From assembly GCA_016185145.1 (NCBI GenBank), contig JACPOB010000183.1:85212-149211 (forward strand): 64,000 nucleotides of DNA, given 5' to 3'. Below the pieces are notes generated by a model that saw nothing but the letters and a program-made list of their open reading frames with translations, was not told the DNA's origin and made no database searches. Source of the stretch: Rhodospirillales bacterium. GTDB taxonomy: Bacteria > Pseudomonadota > Alphaproteobacteria > Reyranellales > Reyranellaceae. A program made the translations under genes and the position numbers. Shown here one piece after another: positions 31,394 to 40,593 of this stretch (its first letter is position 1; each line of letters begins with the position of its first letter).

Positions 31394-33595
31394 ATGCGCG
31401 AATTGTTTCGTGGCGCTGCCGCAATCGTGACGGGACTTCTGGCAGCGACCATCGCCTGGTCCAGCACCATGGCGCAGGCCGAGCCGCCGACACGGGTCGG
31501 ACGGCTGGCCTTCATCGACGGCGCGGTCTCCTTCCACGACGGCCGGCAGGCCGGCTGGAACCAGGCCGTCGTCAACACGCCGCTGACCAGCGGCGACGCG
31601 CTGTGGACCGAGCCGGGCGCACACAGCGAGATCTCCGTTGCCGGCAGCCGCGTGCGCCTCGACGGCGCCACCCAGCTCGATATGCTGGCGCTCGATGACA
31701 GCCAGACCCGATTGCAGCTCTCGCAGGGCCGCATCGACCTCAAGACCTTCGACCTCGATACCCGCCAGCCCTACCAGATCGTCACGCCGCGCGGCACGAT
31801 CTCGCTGCAACAGCAGGGTGACTACTATGTCGAGGCCGGCTCGACCGAGGACCCGACTCGGCTCGGCGTGCGCTCCGGCGCGGCGCAGATCGAGAGCCTG
31901 AACGGGCAGGTGCTGGCGGTGCGCGCCGGCGAAGTCGGCGAGGTGCTGAGTGATTCCGGCGGATTGCAGCTTCGCACCATCAAGACCGTGCCGCCGGCGC
32001 CGCCGGCCTATTGGGCCAATCGCGACCGCCAGATCGTCTATGACCCGCCGCAGTACGTGTCGGCCGGCATGATCGGCTACGAGGATCTCAACGCCTACGG
32101 CGACTGGATCAACGACGGCGGCTACGGCCGCGTCTGGGTGCCGCGCGCCGTGCCGAGCGGCTGGGCGCCCTACCGCACCGGCCACTGGGCCTATGTCGAG
32201 CCGTGGGGCTGGACCTGGATCGACGAGCAGCCCTGGGGCTTCGCGCCGTACCATTACGGCCGCTGGGCCAATAGCCGCGGCCGCTGGGTGTGGGTGCCGC
32301 CGCAGCGCGAGCCGCGCCCGGTCTATGCGCCGGCATTGGTCGCCTTCGTGGGCGGCGTCGAGCTGGCGGCGACCCTCGCCAATGCCGGCGCCGCGCCCGT
32401 CGGCTGGTTCCCGCTGGGACCGCGCGAGGTCTACGTGCCGCCCTACACGACCAACCGCGACTACTATCGCCGCCTCAACCGCTCGGCGCGCATCGACGAT
32501 CGCATCCTCGACGATCGCTGGCGGCGCGCGCAGCGGCAGGAAACATGGACCGATCGCCGGGCCGCCTGGGCGAATCAGCGCTTCGCCACCGTGGTGCCGT
32601 CCACCGCCTTCATCCGCTCCGAGCCGGTGTCACGCGCTACGCTACAGGTGGCGCCGGAGAAGGTCGCGACTGCGCCCGTGGCTCCGGTCGCCGCACCGCC
32701 AGCGCCGACGGCGTCCATGGTCAGCGCCAAGGCAGCGCAGTCCGTCGACGTGCCAGTCGCCAAAACAGCCATCGCCGCCATGCCCGCGCTGGCAAGGCCA
32801 ACGACGACCGAAACGCGCAGTGCGCCCGGGCCGAAGACCGCAACCGTGCAGCCTCCGTCGGCTCCCGGCGACGACAGGCGCCGCTTGGCAAACCCGCCGC
32901 TTGCGCCCCGCCAGGGCGCGGCCCCCCCAGAGCTCAAGGGCACTGTGACTCCAGCCCCCGCTCAGCCACCACGGCAGCAGCAGGCGGCGCCTCAGCCGCA
33001 AGTCCGGGGCGCCGAGCCACCGAAGCCCGCGACGCCGCCCGTCGTTGCGCCTCGGCCGCCCGAACCGCCCAAGCAGCAGGCCGCACCGCAGCCGCAAGCG
33101 CGACCTGAAACGCCGCGCGCTGTCGCGCCGCAACAGCAACCACGCCCGGAGCCGCCCAAGCAGGCTGACAAGCAGGCCGAGCCACCGAGGCAACAGCCAA
33201 CGCCACAGCCGCAGGCGAGACCGGAACAACCGCGTCCACCGGCGCCGCAACAGCAGACACGCCCGGAGCCGCCGCGGCAGGCCGAACCGCCTCGCCAGCA
33301 GGCCGCCCCTCCGCCGCCGCAACAGCAAGCGCCGCAGCGCCAGGCCGCGCCTCAGCCGCCGCAGCAAGCACCGCAACGACAGGCCGAACCACCTCGCCAG
33401 CAGGCCGCCCCTCCGCCGCCGCAACAGCAAGCGCCGCAGCGCCAGGCCGAACCGCCTCGCCCGCAGGTCGCGCCTCAGCCGCAGCGCCAGGCCGCGCCTC
33501 CGCCGCCGCAGCATCAGCCCGCTCCGCCCAAGGCTCAGGAGCAGGCGCAGTCACCGCGGCCGGCGCCACAGCCGCGCGGCGACGACAAGAGGTAG
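31394..33595 (+). CDS. exported FecR/DUF6600 protein with Pro/Gln repeat tail
   Basis: Predicted 733-residue envelope protein. A signal peptide (RGAAAIVTGLLAATIAWSSTMAQA) is followed by a FecR-like domain (about 35-185) with TSGDALWTEPGAHSEISVAGSRVRLDG. A Trp-rich DUF6600-like region (about 210-350) shows the repeated pattern WAPYRTGHW, WGFAPYHYGRW and RWVWVPP. From about residue 500 the chain is almost only Pro, Gln, Ala, Arg and Glu, with a duplicated 34-residue unit. FecR domains often sense or anchor in the periplasm; the tail looks like an extended cell-wall-spanning linker. Confidence 0.8.
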   Translation: MRELFRGAAAIVTGLLAATIAWSSTMAQAEPPTRVGRLAFIDGAVSFHDGRQAGWNQAVVNTPLTSGDALWTEPGAHSEISVAGSRVRLDGATQLDMLALDDSQTRLQLSQGRIDLKTFDLDTRQPYQIVTPRGTISLQQQGDYYVEAGSTEDPTRLGVRSGAAQIESLNGQVLAVRAGEVGEVLSDSGGLQLRTIKTVPPAPPAYWANRDRQIVYDPPQYVSAGMIGYEDLNAYGDWINDGGYGRVWVPRAVPSGWAPYRTGHWAYVEPWGWTWIDEQPWGFAPYHYGRWANSRGRWVWVPPQREPRPVYAPALVAFVGGVELAATLANAGAAPVGWFPLGPREVYVPPYTTNRDYYRRLNRSARIDDRILDDRWRRAQRQETWTDRRAAWANQRFATVVPSTAFIRSEPVSRATLQVAPEKVATAPVAPVAAPPAPTASMVSAKAAQSVDVPVAKTAIAAMPALARPTTTETRSAPGPKTATVQPPSAPGDDRRRLANPPLAPRQGAAPPELKGTVTPAPAQPPRQQQAAPQPQVRGAEPPKPATPPVVAPRPPEPPKQQAAPQPQARPETPRAVAPQQQPRPEPPKQADKQAEPPRQQPTPQPQARPEQPRPPAPQQQTRPEPPRQAEPPRQQAAPPPPQQQAPQRQAAPQPPQQAPQRQAEPPRQQAAPPPPQQQAPQRQAEPPRPQVAPQPQRQAAPPPPQHQPAPPKAQEQAQSPRPAPQPRGDDKR
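33278..33448 (+). repeat. 102-bp in-frame tandem repeat in the Pro/Gln tail
   Basis: The segment starting at 33278 recurs at 33380, nearly base for base over about 69 bases, a 102-bp (34-codon) period. It encodes QAEPPRQQAAPPPPQQQAPQ-like units. Shorter degenerate versions surround it. Such coding repeats change length by slippage or recombination. Confidence 0.75.
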
Positions 33596-33638
33596 CTTCG
33601 CACAGCGTGTTCGACCGGCTGAATGGCAGCCGGAAAAA

Positions 33639-33659
33639 GCCGGTCCGGCCTGGACCGGC
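33639..33659 (-). terminator. intrinsic terminator of the amino-acid/hydroxyacid operon
   Basis: A perfect 8-bp stem (GCCGGTCC at 33639-33646, complement 33652-33659) with a 5-base loop is followed on the minus strand by TTTTT. It lies 120 bases past the last operon gene. Between stem and gene is an AT-rich patch (about 33718-33763) in which I see no gene. Confidence 0.75.
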
Positions 33660-33778
33660 ACCATGGTATCGGATCAACGATGTATAGAGCGCGGTGCCGG
33701 CGAGCGGCACAGGCCGATAATATAACTTAAGTTTCCCAAATAGTCAACTACTGTTATGTTCGGCGCCGGCACCAGCTC

Positions 33779-34750
33779 TCAGAGGACCTGATTGCGCAGG
33801 CTGCCTTTCTCGTCCCGCCACAGCCGCTCGAGATTCTCCATCAGGATGTCGAGCACGTTGTCCTCGTAGGCCCGCGTCTCGCCCGCCGTATGCGGCGTGA
33901 CGAAGACGTTGGGCAGGGTCCAGAGCGGCGAGCTGGCCGGCAGCGGCTCCTCGGCGGTGACGTCGATTCCCGCCGCCCAGATCCGGTTGTTCTTCATGGT
34001 GTCGATCAGGGCGGCCTCGTCGGCCACCTTGCCGCGCGCCGCGTTGACGAACACCGCCGAGGGCTTCATCGCCTTGAAGGCCGCCGCACTCATCAGCCCT
34101 GTGCTCTCGGGCGTGAGCGCGCAGGTCAGCGCCACGATGTCGGCCTGCGGCACCAGCTTCACCAGGTCGCCCATGCCGTGGATCGAATCGGCGCCGTTCT
34201 CTCCCTGCGAGGGATCGCGGCGGATGCCGATCACCTTCATGCCGAAGGCCTTCGCCAGCAGGGCGAGATGGCTGCCGATGCGGCCCATGCCGACGATCAG
34301 GAGCGTCTTGCCGCCCAGCTCGTCCTCACGCTGCGTCAGGTCGCCCAGCATGCCGCGCCACATCTTGCGATGCTGGTTGTCGCGCGCCTCGGGCAGGCGG
34401 CGGTACAGCGCCAGGATCAAGGCGATCGCGTGCTCGGCCACGGCACGGGCATTGACGCCGGCGGCGCTGGCGAGCCGCACGCCCTTGGCGCCGAGCTGGT
34501 CCTTGGAATACTGGTCCATGCCTGAGCTGATCGACTGGATGAACTTCAGCTTGGAGGCGTGAGGAATCAGGTCGTTCTTCCACATGCCCGAGGCCACCAC
34601 GATGTCCGCCTCGCCGATGCGCTTCACCAGGTCGTCGTAGGCCCAAACCTGGAAGTTCTTGATGCCGGTCTTTCGCAGATCGAAGCGCGCCTGCATCTGG
34701 TACGCGGCGTGAGCGAAGCAGATCGTCAGATTTTCCTTGGACGGAAACAT
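33779..34750 (-). CDS. D-isomer 2-hydroxyacid dehydrogenase
   Basis: Predicted 323-residue NAD(P)-dependent oxidoreductase interconverting 2-oxoacids and D-2-hydroxyacids. The Rossmann motif is GGKTLLIVGMGRIGSHLALLAKAFGMKVIGIRR. Catalytic residues fit the family: Arg in VNAARGKVADE, Glu in AGIDVTAEEPLP and His in FVTPHTAGET. The start is the ATG at 34750, with GAGGAG upstream. As the last gene of the operon it follows the ABC ATPase gene by 16 bases and may reduce the oxoacid made by the DadA-like oxidase. Confidence 0.9.
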   Translation of the reverse strand: MFPSKENLTICFAHAAYQMQARFDLRKTGIKNFQVWAYDDLVKRIGEADIVVASGMWKNDLIPHASKLKFIQSISSGMDQYSKDQLGAKGVRLASAAGVNARAVAEHAIALILALYRRLPEARDNQHRKMWRGMLGDLTQREDELGGKTLLIVGMGRIGSHLALLAKAFGMKVIGIRRDPSQGENGADSIHGMGDLVKLVPQADIVALTCALTPESTGLMSAAAFKAMKPSAVFVNAARGKVADEAALIDTMKNNRIWAAGIDVTAEEPLPASSPLWTLPNVFVTPHTAGETRAYEDNVLDILMENLERLWRDEKGSLRNQVL

Positions 34751-34766
34751 TTCTTGGAAAACTCCT

Positions 34767-35555
34767 CTAACTCCTGCGCTCGCCGATGGTGCTGTGGAAG
34801 CGCGACAGGAACGATGCGGTACGCGGGTTCTTGGGCCGGAGCAAGACTTCTTCCGCCCGCCCCTGCTCGACCACCTGGCCGGCATCCATGACGACCACTT
34901 GGTCGGCGACGTCGCGGGCGAAGGCCATCTCGTGCGTCACCACGATCATGGTCGTGCCGTCGGTGGCGAGCTGCTTCATGACGTCCAGCACCTCGCCCAC
35001 CAGCTCGGGGTCGAGCGCCGACGTCACCTCGTCGAACAGCATGATCTCCGGCGCCATCGCCATGGCCCGCGCGATGGCGACACGTTGCTGCTGGCCGCCC
35101 GACAGGTTGCGCGGAAAGCGGTCGGTGAAGGCTGCGAGGCCGACCTTGGCCAGAAGATCGCGGGCGACGGTCTCGGCCTCGGGCTTGGCCAGCTTCTTCA
35201 CGATGACCGGGCCCGACATCACGTTCTGCAGCGCCGTCATGTGCGGGAAGAGGTCGAACTGCTGGAACACCATGCCGATGCGCGCGCGGAAGCGCGCCAG
35301 GTCGCGGCCGTGCGGCATCGAATGCTTGGCACTGAAGTCGATGCGCCGGTCGCCGACCTGGAGCGTGCCGGCCGACGGCTCCTCGAGCAGATTGATGCAG
35401 CGCAGGAAGGTGGACTTGCCGCAGCCCGACGGGCCGATCACGACGACGACCTGACCGCGATCGACCTCGAGCGACACGCCGCGCACCGCCTCGACCGCGC
35501 CGTAGCTCTTGCGCAGCCCCTCGGCCTTGACCATCACCTCGCCGCTACTGGTCAA
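34767..35555 (-). CDS. amino-acid ABC transporter ATP-binding protein
   Basis: Predicted 262-residue ATPase of a polar amino-acid importer (HisP/GlnQ group). Walker A is GPSGCGKST (41-49), the signature is LSGGQQQRVAIARA and Walker B is IMLFDEVTSALD, with the switch His in VVTHEMAFAR. The Q-loop is VFQQFDLFPH. Its start overlaps the permease gene end by 11 bases, showing coupled translation within the operon. Confidence 0.95.
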   Translation of the reverse strand: MTSSGEVMVKAEGLRKSYGAVEAVRGVSLEVDRGQVVVVIGPSGCGKSTFLRCINLLEEPSAGTLQVGDRRIDFSAKHSMPHGRDLARFRARIGMVFQQFDLFPHMTALQNVMSGPVIVKKLAKPEAETVARDLLAKVGLAAFTDRFPRNLSGGQQQRVAIARAMAMAPEIMLFDEVTSALDPELVGEVLDVMKQLATDGTTMIVVTHEMAFARDVADQVVVMDAGQVVEQGRAEEVLLRPKNPRTASFLSRFHSTIGERRS

Positions 35556-36216
35556 CGCGCGCCTCCAGGCGGGCTGCCCACAGGGTGAGCGGATAGAGGA
35601 TGACGAAATAGGCGATGGCGACGCTGGTATAGACCTCGAGCGGCCGGAAGGTGTCGGAGACGATGATCGAGCCCGTGTACATCAGGTCGGGGATCGCCAC
35701 GACGTAGAGCAGCGAGGTGTTCTTGAGCTGGATGATCGACTGGTTGACGAACGGCGGCACCATGCGCTTGGTCGCCTGAGGCAGGATGATATGGCGCATC
35801 AGCTCGCCGCCGGTCATGCCGAGCGCGCGCGACGCCTGCCATTGGCCCTTGTCGATCGAGATGATGCCGCCGCGGAAGATCTCGGTGGCGAAGGCGCCCA
35901 TGTAGAGGGTGAGGCCGAGACCGGCGGCGAACCAGTCGGGCAGCTCGACCTGCAGCACGATGGGCAGCGCGTAGTAGAACCAGACGATCTGCACCAGGAG
36001 CGGCGTGCAGCGGAATATTTCGACGTAGTAGTGAACGGGCAATGTCACCCAGCGGCTGCGCACCAGCAGCAGCAGGCCGCAGATCACGCCGATGATCATG
36101 CCGCCGACCACGGTTCCCACGGAGTAGGCCAGCGTGACGCCGAGCCCCTTCGCCCACAGGTGGGTGTAGCTGAGGACGAGCCCGAAATCCCACTTGTAGG
36201 CGGCGGCGAGGATCAT
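35545..36216 (-). CDS. amino-acid ABC transporter permease
   Basis: Predicted 223-residue inner-membrane permease of the HisM/GlnP type. Several helices are visible (LAYSVGTVVGGMIIGVICGLLLL, LLVQIVWFYYALPIVL). The EAA loop contacting the ATPase is EIFRGGIISIDKGQWQASRALGMTGGELMRHIILPQA. Only one permease gene is present, so a homodimer is likely. It begins one base past the oxidase stop and overlaps the ATPase gene. Confidence 0.94.
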   Translation of the reverse strand: MILAAAYKWDFGLVLSYTHLWAKGLGVTLAYSVGTVVGGMIIGVICGLLLLVRSRWVTLPVHYYVEIFRCTPLLVQIVWFYYALPIVLQVELPDWFAAGLGLTLYMGAFATEIFRGGIISIDKGQWQASRALGMTGGELMRHIILPQATKRMVPPFVNQSIIQLKNTSLLYVVAIPDLMYTGSIIVSDTFRPLEVYTSVAIAYFVILYPLTLWAARLEARVDQ

Positions 36217-36217
36217 G

Positions 36218-37456
36218 TCAGAACCGGTCGGGACGGAACGGCGCCAGGTCCACCGTGGTCGGCTTGCCGGTCGCGAGCTCGGCTACGAGCTTGCCGGTGA
36301 TCCCCGCCATGGTGAGACCGAGATGATCGTGGCCGAAGGCGAAGAACACGTTCTTGTGGCGCGGCGAGCGGCCGATCACCGGCTTGGAATCGGGATGCGA
36401 GGGGCGCGGTCCCATCCACTTCGAGGCCGGCTCGCCCTTCAACCCGGGCACCAGTTCCCTGGCGTGCCGCGCGATCATGTCGGCGATGCGCATGTCGGGC
36501 GGTGCGTCGGGCGCTGCGAACTCGGCGACGCCGGTGGCGCGGATGCCTTCGTGCATGTGCGCCAGCGAGACGCTGCGATCGGCTGACACCAGCGCGCGAC
36601 GCAGGCCGAAATCCTGGCTGCCGAACATCACGTGATAGCCGCGCTCGGCTTCCAAGGGCACCGACGTGCCGAGCTGCTGGGCGAGCGGCCGCGACCACAC
36701 GCCGGCCGCCAGCACGACGGTCTCGACATCCATCGGTCCGCGGTCGGTGACGATCTTGGTCGGTCCTTCCCCGCCGATCTCGAAGCCCCGCACCTCGGCG
36801 TTGACGATCTCGCCGCCGCGGCGGACGAAGTCCTTGGCCAGCGAATCGCACAGCCGCCACGGATCGATTGTGCGATTGACGTCGGGCAACGATACGGCCT
36901 TGACGATCTTCTTCGACAGCGCCGGCTCCATCTGGCGGGCCTCGTTGCCGTCGAGGATGTCCATATGCACGCCGTGGCGCCGCCGCAGGTCGAGGGCATA
37001 GGCGGCGCCCTGGAACGCTTCCTCGCTCTCGAACAGCATCATCAGGCCGTCATCCTTCACCCACTGCTTGGCATCGGCCCCTTCGATCAGCGGCGCGTAT
37101 CCCGCGTGGGTATGGACCAGCAGCGCGTTGCGGGCGGCGGCGATCTCCTCGACGCGCGACGGCCGGGCCGCCGCGATGAAGCGCAGGAACCAGGGCAGCG
37201 CGCTCGGCACGTGACTCCAGCGCAGCTTCAAGGGCGACGTGGAGTCGAACAGCATCTTGGGCACCTTCTTCAGCACGCCCGGCATGGCGAAGGGCACGCA
37301 GGAGGCGGTGCCGAAGCTGCCGGAGTTGCCGAAGGAGGCCTTCATGCCCGGCTCGCCCTTCTCGACGAGCCGGACCTTGAAGCCTTCGCGCTGCAGATGA
37401 AGCGCACAACAGACGCCGACGATGCCGGCGCCTATCACGGTAACGGACTTAACCAT
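36218..37456 (-). CDS. FAD-dependent D-amino-acid dehydrogenase-like oxidoreductase
   Basis: Predicted 412-residue flavoenzyme of the DadA/glycine oxidase group. The FAD motif VIGAGIVGVCCALHLQREGFKVRLVEK opens the protein, and the late FAD contact is FFAFGHDHLGLTMAGITGKLVAELA. GMKASFGNSGSF is the DadA-like segment after the dinucleotide fold. It sits between the receptor and permease genes of an amino-acid importer. I infer oxidation of the imported (possibly D-) amino acid to a 2-oxoacid. Confidence 0.88.
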   Translation of the reverse strand: MVKSVTVIGAGIVGVCCALHLQREGFKVRLVEKGEPGMKASFGNSGSFGTASCVPFAMPGVLKKVPKMLFDSTSPLKLRWSHVPSALPWFLRFIAAARPSRVEEIAAARNALLVHTHAGYAPLIEGADAKQWVKDDGLMMLFESEEAFQGAAYALDLRRRHGVHMDILDGNEARQMEPALSKKIVKAVSLPDVNRTIDPWRLCDSLAKDFVRRGGEIVNAEVRGFEIGGEGPTKIVTDRGPMDVETVVLAAGVWSRPLAQQLGTSVPLEAERGYHVMFGSQDFGLRRALVSADRSVSLAHMHEGIRATGVAEFAAPDAPPDMRIADMIARHARELVPGLKGEPASKWMGPRPSHPDSKPVIGRSPRHKNVFFAFGHDHLGLTMAGITGKLVAELATGKPTTVDLAPFRPDRF

Positions 37457-37483
37457 CAGTTCTGGGCCATCAAGACGGGGCCA

Positions 37484-38329
37484 TCAGTTCGGCTGGAACG
37501 AGACGGTTGACGGGATCTCCAGGCCTTCACGCTGCAGCGCCGCCTTCATGCGCGCCTCATTGTGACCCAGCAGGATGTTCCACTCCGCCCAGCGGTTCAA
37601 AAACTTCTGCCAGCGCTGATCGTCCTCCAGGCGCAGGCCGATATAGCCCGGCAGCGCCACGCGCGGCGTCGGATTGACGAAGTCGCCAAGGCCCGGGTTC
37701 TTCGCCTTGGCGACCATAGAGTTCAGCACCGTCGTGGTGAAGGCATCGGCGCGGCCCGACGACACGGCAAGCGCGATCTCCGCCGCCGACTTGAACTCCA
37801 CGCGCGTCGCCTTGGGCGCCATCTTGCGCAGCAGCAGCTCGTCGGACGTGCCGGTCATGACGGCGACCTTGACGCCCTCCTTGTTGTAGTCGGCCCAGAC
37901 CTTGCCGTTGAACTTCGGGTTGTTCACCGTCACCCATTCGATCCAGTAGATCGGGCCCGCGAAGTCGATGGCGGTGGCGCGCAAGGGTGTCGCCTGCAGC
38001 GCGAAGTTCATGTCGACCTTGCCCGACTGCAACGACAGCACGGACTCGCCGAAGCCGCCGACCTCGACCGGCACGAACTTGACCTTGAGCTCGTTGGCGA
38101 TGTCCTTGCCCATGTCGACCATGGCGCCGACCCATTCGCCGCTCGCCTTGTCGCGCATGAAGTAGGGCGAATACTCGAAGATTCCCATGCGCACCTGGCC
38201 GGTGCGCTTGATCAGGTCCCAGGTCGATTCGTTCTTGGGCTGCGCCCGCGCCGGCGCCGAAACAGCGGCGGCGGTTACGGCAGCAGCAATGGCAGTCGCG
38301 GAAGCGACATCACGACGGCGGATCCCCAT
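37484..38329 (-). CDS. amino-acid ABC transporter substrate-binding protein
   Basis: Predicted 281-residue family 3 receptor, first gene of the operon. A twin-Arg-like basic start (MGIRRRDVASATAIAAAVTAAAVSAPARAQ) suggests export. The mature part has KRTGQVRMGIFEYSPYFMRD, GAMVDMGKDIANEL, and KVDMNFALQATPLRATAIDFAGPIYW. The start is the ATG at 38329 with GGAGAAGG just upstream. The 162 bases before it, up to the enolase-superfamily gene, presumably hold the operon promoter. Confidence 0.9.
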   Translation of the reverse strand: MGIRRRDVASATAIAAAVTAAAVSAPARAQPKNESTWDLIKRTGQVRMGIFEYSPYFMRDKASGEWVGAMVDMGKDIANELKVKFVPVEVGGFGESVLSLQSGKVDMNFALQATPLRATAIDFAGPIYWIEWVTVNNPKFNGKVWADYNKEGVKVAVMTGTSDELLLRKMAPKATRVEFKSAAEIALAVSSGRADAFTTTVLNSMVAKAKNPGLGDFVNPTPRVALPGYIGLRLEDDQRWQKFLNRWAEWNILLGHNEARMKAALQREGLEIPSTVSFQPN

Positions 38330-38491
38330 ATCCCTTCTCCTCTCAGCCGTTGTTCGTCTTGCTTGGACCGATCTTCGCCGGTTCTGACACTCGAGGAGGC
38401 AAACGCGCGGCAAAAGTCTGGTGTCGGCTTCGGCGCGCGTCAAGCATCCCGCGGTTGAGGCCCATGCACGATATGCGCCAAGGAACCACTG

Positions 38492-39616
38492 TCACGTCAG
38501 GGTTTCGACGGCATAGTGCTTCACGCGATCCTCGTCGACCTTGATGCCGAGGCCCGGTGTGCGCGGCACGATCACGCGTCCGTTCTCGATGGGGAACGGC
38601 TCGGCCAGCAGGTCGCGCTCGAGGAAATACTTGGCCTGATAGAACTCGCAGCCCAGCGAGATGTTGGGCGTCGCCGCGATCACATGCGTGCCCGCGAGAT
38701 GGGCAATGCCGGTCTCGAACATGTCGCCGCCGTAGCAGGCGATGCCGGCGGCCTCGCAGATCGCCGCCACCTTGCGGCCGGCCAGCATGCCGCCGTGCTT
38801 CATGATCTTGATGCTCACGAGGTCGGCCATGCGCTGCGACGCGACCAGCAAGGCGTCAGTCGGGGTGAATACGCTCTCGTCGGCCAACACCGGCGTGTCG
38901 AGGGCGCGGCTGATCTCGGCCAGGGCCGCACGATGATGGCCCGGCACCGGTTGCTCGATGAAGGTCGGCTTGAAGGCCTCGACATCGCGCAGCTGGCGGA
39001 TGGCGTCGTGCGTGACCATGCCCTGATTGTAGTCGATGCGCAGGTCGGCATCGGCCGGCAGTTCCTTGCGGAAGCGCTCCATGCGCTCGAGGTCGGCGGC
39101 GTGGCCGGCGAAGCCGGTCTTCATCTTGAACAAGCGCAGGCCTTCGCCGTAGAGCCGCTTCACCATCTCCATGTCGCGATCGAAGTCGGGATCGGCGACG
39201 GAGAACGACAAGGGAATGTCGTCGCGGCAGCGGCCGCCCAGAAGCTCGGCGACCGGCAGGCCGGAAGCCTGGCCGACGATGTCGAACAGCGCCATCTCCA
39301 TCGCCGCCTTGGCTTCGGGATGGCCGACGACGGCGTGATCGGCGTCGTGCATGAGCTGTTCTATGCGGAACGGATCGGCGCCGATCAGGACGGGCCGAAG
39401 GTAGACGTTGAGCGCGGCGGCATTGGCCTCGATGGTGCCGGTGAACACCGCCCAGGGTGCCGCGTCGCCCCAGCCGGTGATGCCGGCGTCGGTTTCGAGC
39501 TTCAGAATGGCGTTCTTCACCGAGCCCGCGACGTCGCCCGAGCCGTGGCGGCGCATCAGGCGCACCGGAATGTCGGTGATGTAGACCGTCGCCGCGGTGA
39601 TCTTGATCTGCTTCAT
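38492..39616 (-). CDS. enolase-superfamily enzyme, muconate lactonizing subgroup
   Basis: Predicted 374-residue TIM-barrel enzyme. The metal ligands appear in order: Asp in RIDYNQGM, Glu in FIEQPVPG and Asp in VLADESVF. Acid/base lysines are in LFKMKTGF and SIKIMKHGG, the K...K arrangement of the MLE subgroup (cycloisomerases, racemases, dipeptide epimerases) rather than the acid-sugar dehydratases with His. The start is the ATG at 39616. It is divergent from an HpaI-type aldolase (68 bases between starts). Confidence 0.88.
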   Translation of the reverse strand: MKQIKITAATVYITDIPVRLMRRHGSGDVAGSVKNAILKLETDAGITGWGDAAPWAVFTGTIEANAAALNVYLRPVLIGADPFRIEQLMHDADHAVVGHPEAKAAMEMALFDIVGQASGLPVAELLGGRCRDDIPLSFSVADPDFDRDMEMVKRLYGEGLRLFKMKTGFAGHAADLERMERFRKELPADADLRIDYNQGMVTHDAIRQLRDVEAFKPTFIEQPVPGHHRAALAEISRALDTPVLADESVFTPTDALLVASQRMADLVSIKIMKHGGMLAGRKVAAICEAAGIACYGGDMFETGIAHLAGTHVIAATPNISLGCEFYQAKYFLERDLLAEPFPIENGRVIVPRTPGLGIKVDEDRVKHYAVETLT

Positions 39617-39684
39617 GCGTTCCCCCGCTTCCCGAGAGCCAGTGTATCGCGCACTATGCGTGCCAACCATAACGGGGAACCAAC

Positions 39685-40593
39685 ATGCGCCGTAACCTGC
39701 TCCGCGAACGCCTGAATGCCGGCAAGCCGACCGTCGGCACGCACATCCTGTCGGCCTGGCCGACGCTGGTGGAGCTGATCGGCCACTCCAAGCAGTACGA
39801 CTACGTCGAGTTCACGGCCGAGTACGCGCCCTTCACGATGCACGACCTCGACAATCTCGGCCGCTCGTTCGAGCTCATGAACATGGCGGGCATGATCAAG
39901 ATCGAGCAGACGCAATACACGCACCAGGCGATGCGGGCGATCGGCGCCGGCTTCCAGAGCGTGCTGTTCGCCGACATCCGCTCGGTCGAGGATGCCAAGC
40001 TCGCCGTCGACGCGGTGCGCGCCGAGACGACGATGGTGCGCGGCGTACGCGGTCGCGGGCGGCTCGGCGTCGGCATGCGGCGCGACGTCGGCACGGTGCG
40101 CGAGGGCGGCACGCCCGCCTACGTCGACGCCCTGAACGAGGTCGTGATCGCCATCATGGTCGAGAAGAAGTCTTGCGTGGACGACCTCGACGCCATCCTC
40201 TCGGTGCCGGGCATCGACATGGTGCAGTTCGGCGCCTCCGATTTCTCCATGAGCATCGGCAAGACCGGGCAGTACGGCCACCCCGACGTGCTGGCCGCTG
40301 AGACCAAGACCATCCAGACCGCGCTCAAGAAAGGCCTGCATCCGCGCGTCGAGCTGCGCGATCCGAGTCAGGCCGGGCGTTATCTCGAGATGGGCGTGAT
40401 ACATTTCTGCATCGGCTGGGATGTACGCATCCTGGCGGACTGGTGGGACACCAAGGGCGCGGAGATGCGCCAGCTCCTGCGCACCAAGCCGAAGAAGGCA
40501 GCGGCCAAGGCTGCACCGTCGTCGGTGCGTGCGAAAGCCAAGGCCAACGGCAAAGCCAATGGCCGGGGGGCGGCGCGCGGCAACTACGCATAA
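39685..40593 (+). CDS. HpcH/HpaI-family aldolase-like protein
   Basis: Predicted 302-residue protein of the HpcH/HpaI aldolase (PEP mutase-like TIM barrel) superfamily. It opens GKPTVGTHILSAWPTLVELIG and has VVIAIMVEKKSCVDDLDAILSVPGIDMVQFGASDFSMSIG, in which the Glu and Asp bind the metal. The usual early DxEH is replaced by YVEFTAEYAPF, so substrate use may differ. A Lys/Ala-rich tail of about 40 residues (KPKKAAAKAAP...) is an unusual addition. It is divergent from an enolase-superfamily gene; together they suggest catabolism of an oxoacid-type compound. Confidence 0.82.
   Translation: MRRNLLRERLNAGKPTVGTHILSAWPTLVELIGHSKQYDYVEFTAEYAPFTMHDLDNLGRSFELMNMAGMIKIEQTQYTHQAMRAIGAGFQSVLFADIRSVEDAKLAVDAVRAETTMVRGVRGRGRLGVGMRRDVGTVREGGTPAYVDALNEVVIAIMVEKKSCVDDLDAILSVPGIDMVQFGASDFSMSIGKTGQYGHPDVLAAETKTIQTALKKGLHPRVELRDPSQAGRYLEMGVIHFCIGWDVRILADWWDTKGAEMRQLLRTKPKKAAAKAAPSSVRAKAKANGKANGRGAARGNYA

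Noticed and set aside
33278..33448. Possible CRISPR array in the 31.4-33.6 kb gene
   Set aside because: The repeats are in-frame Pro/Gln codons without unique spacers; no cas genes are near.
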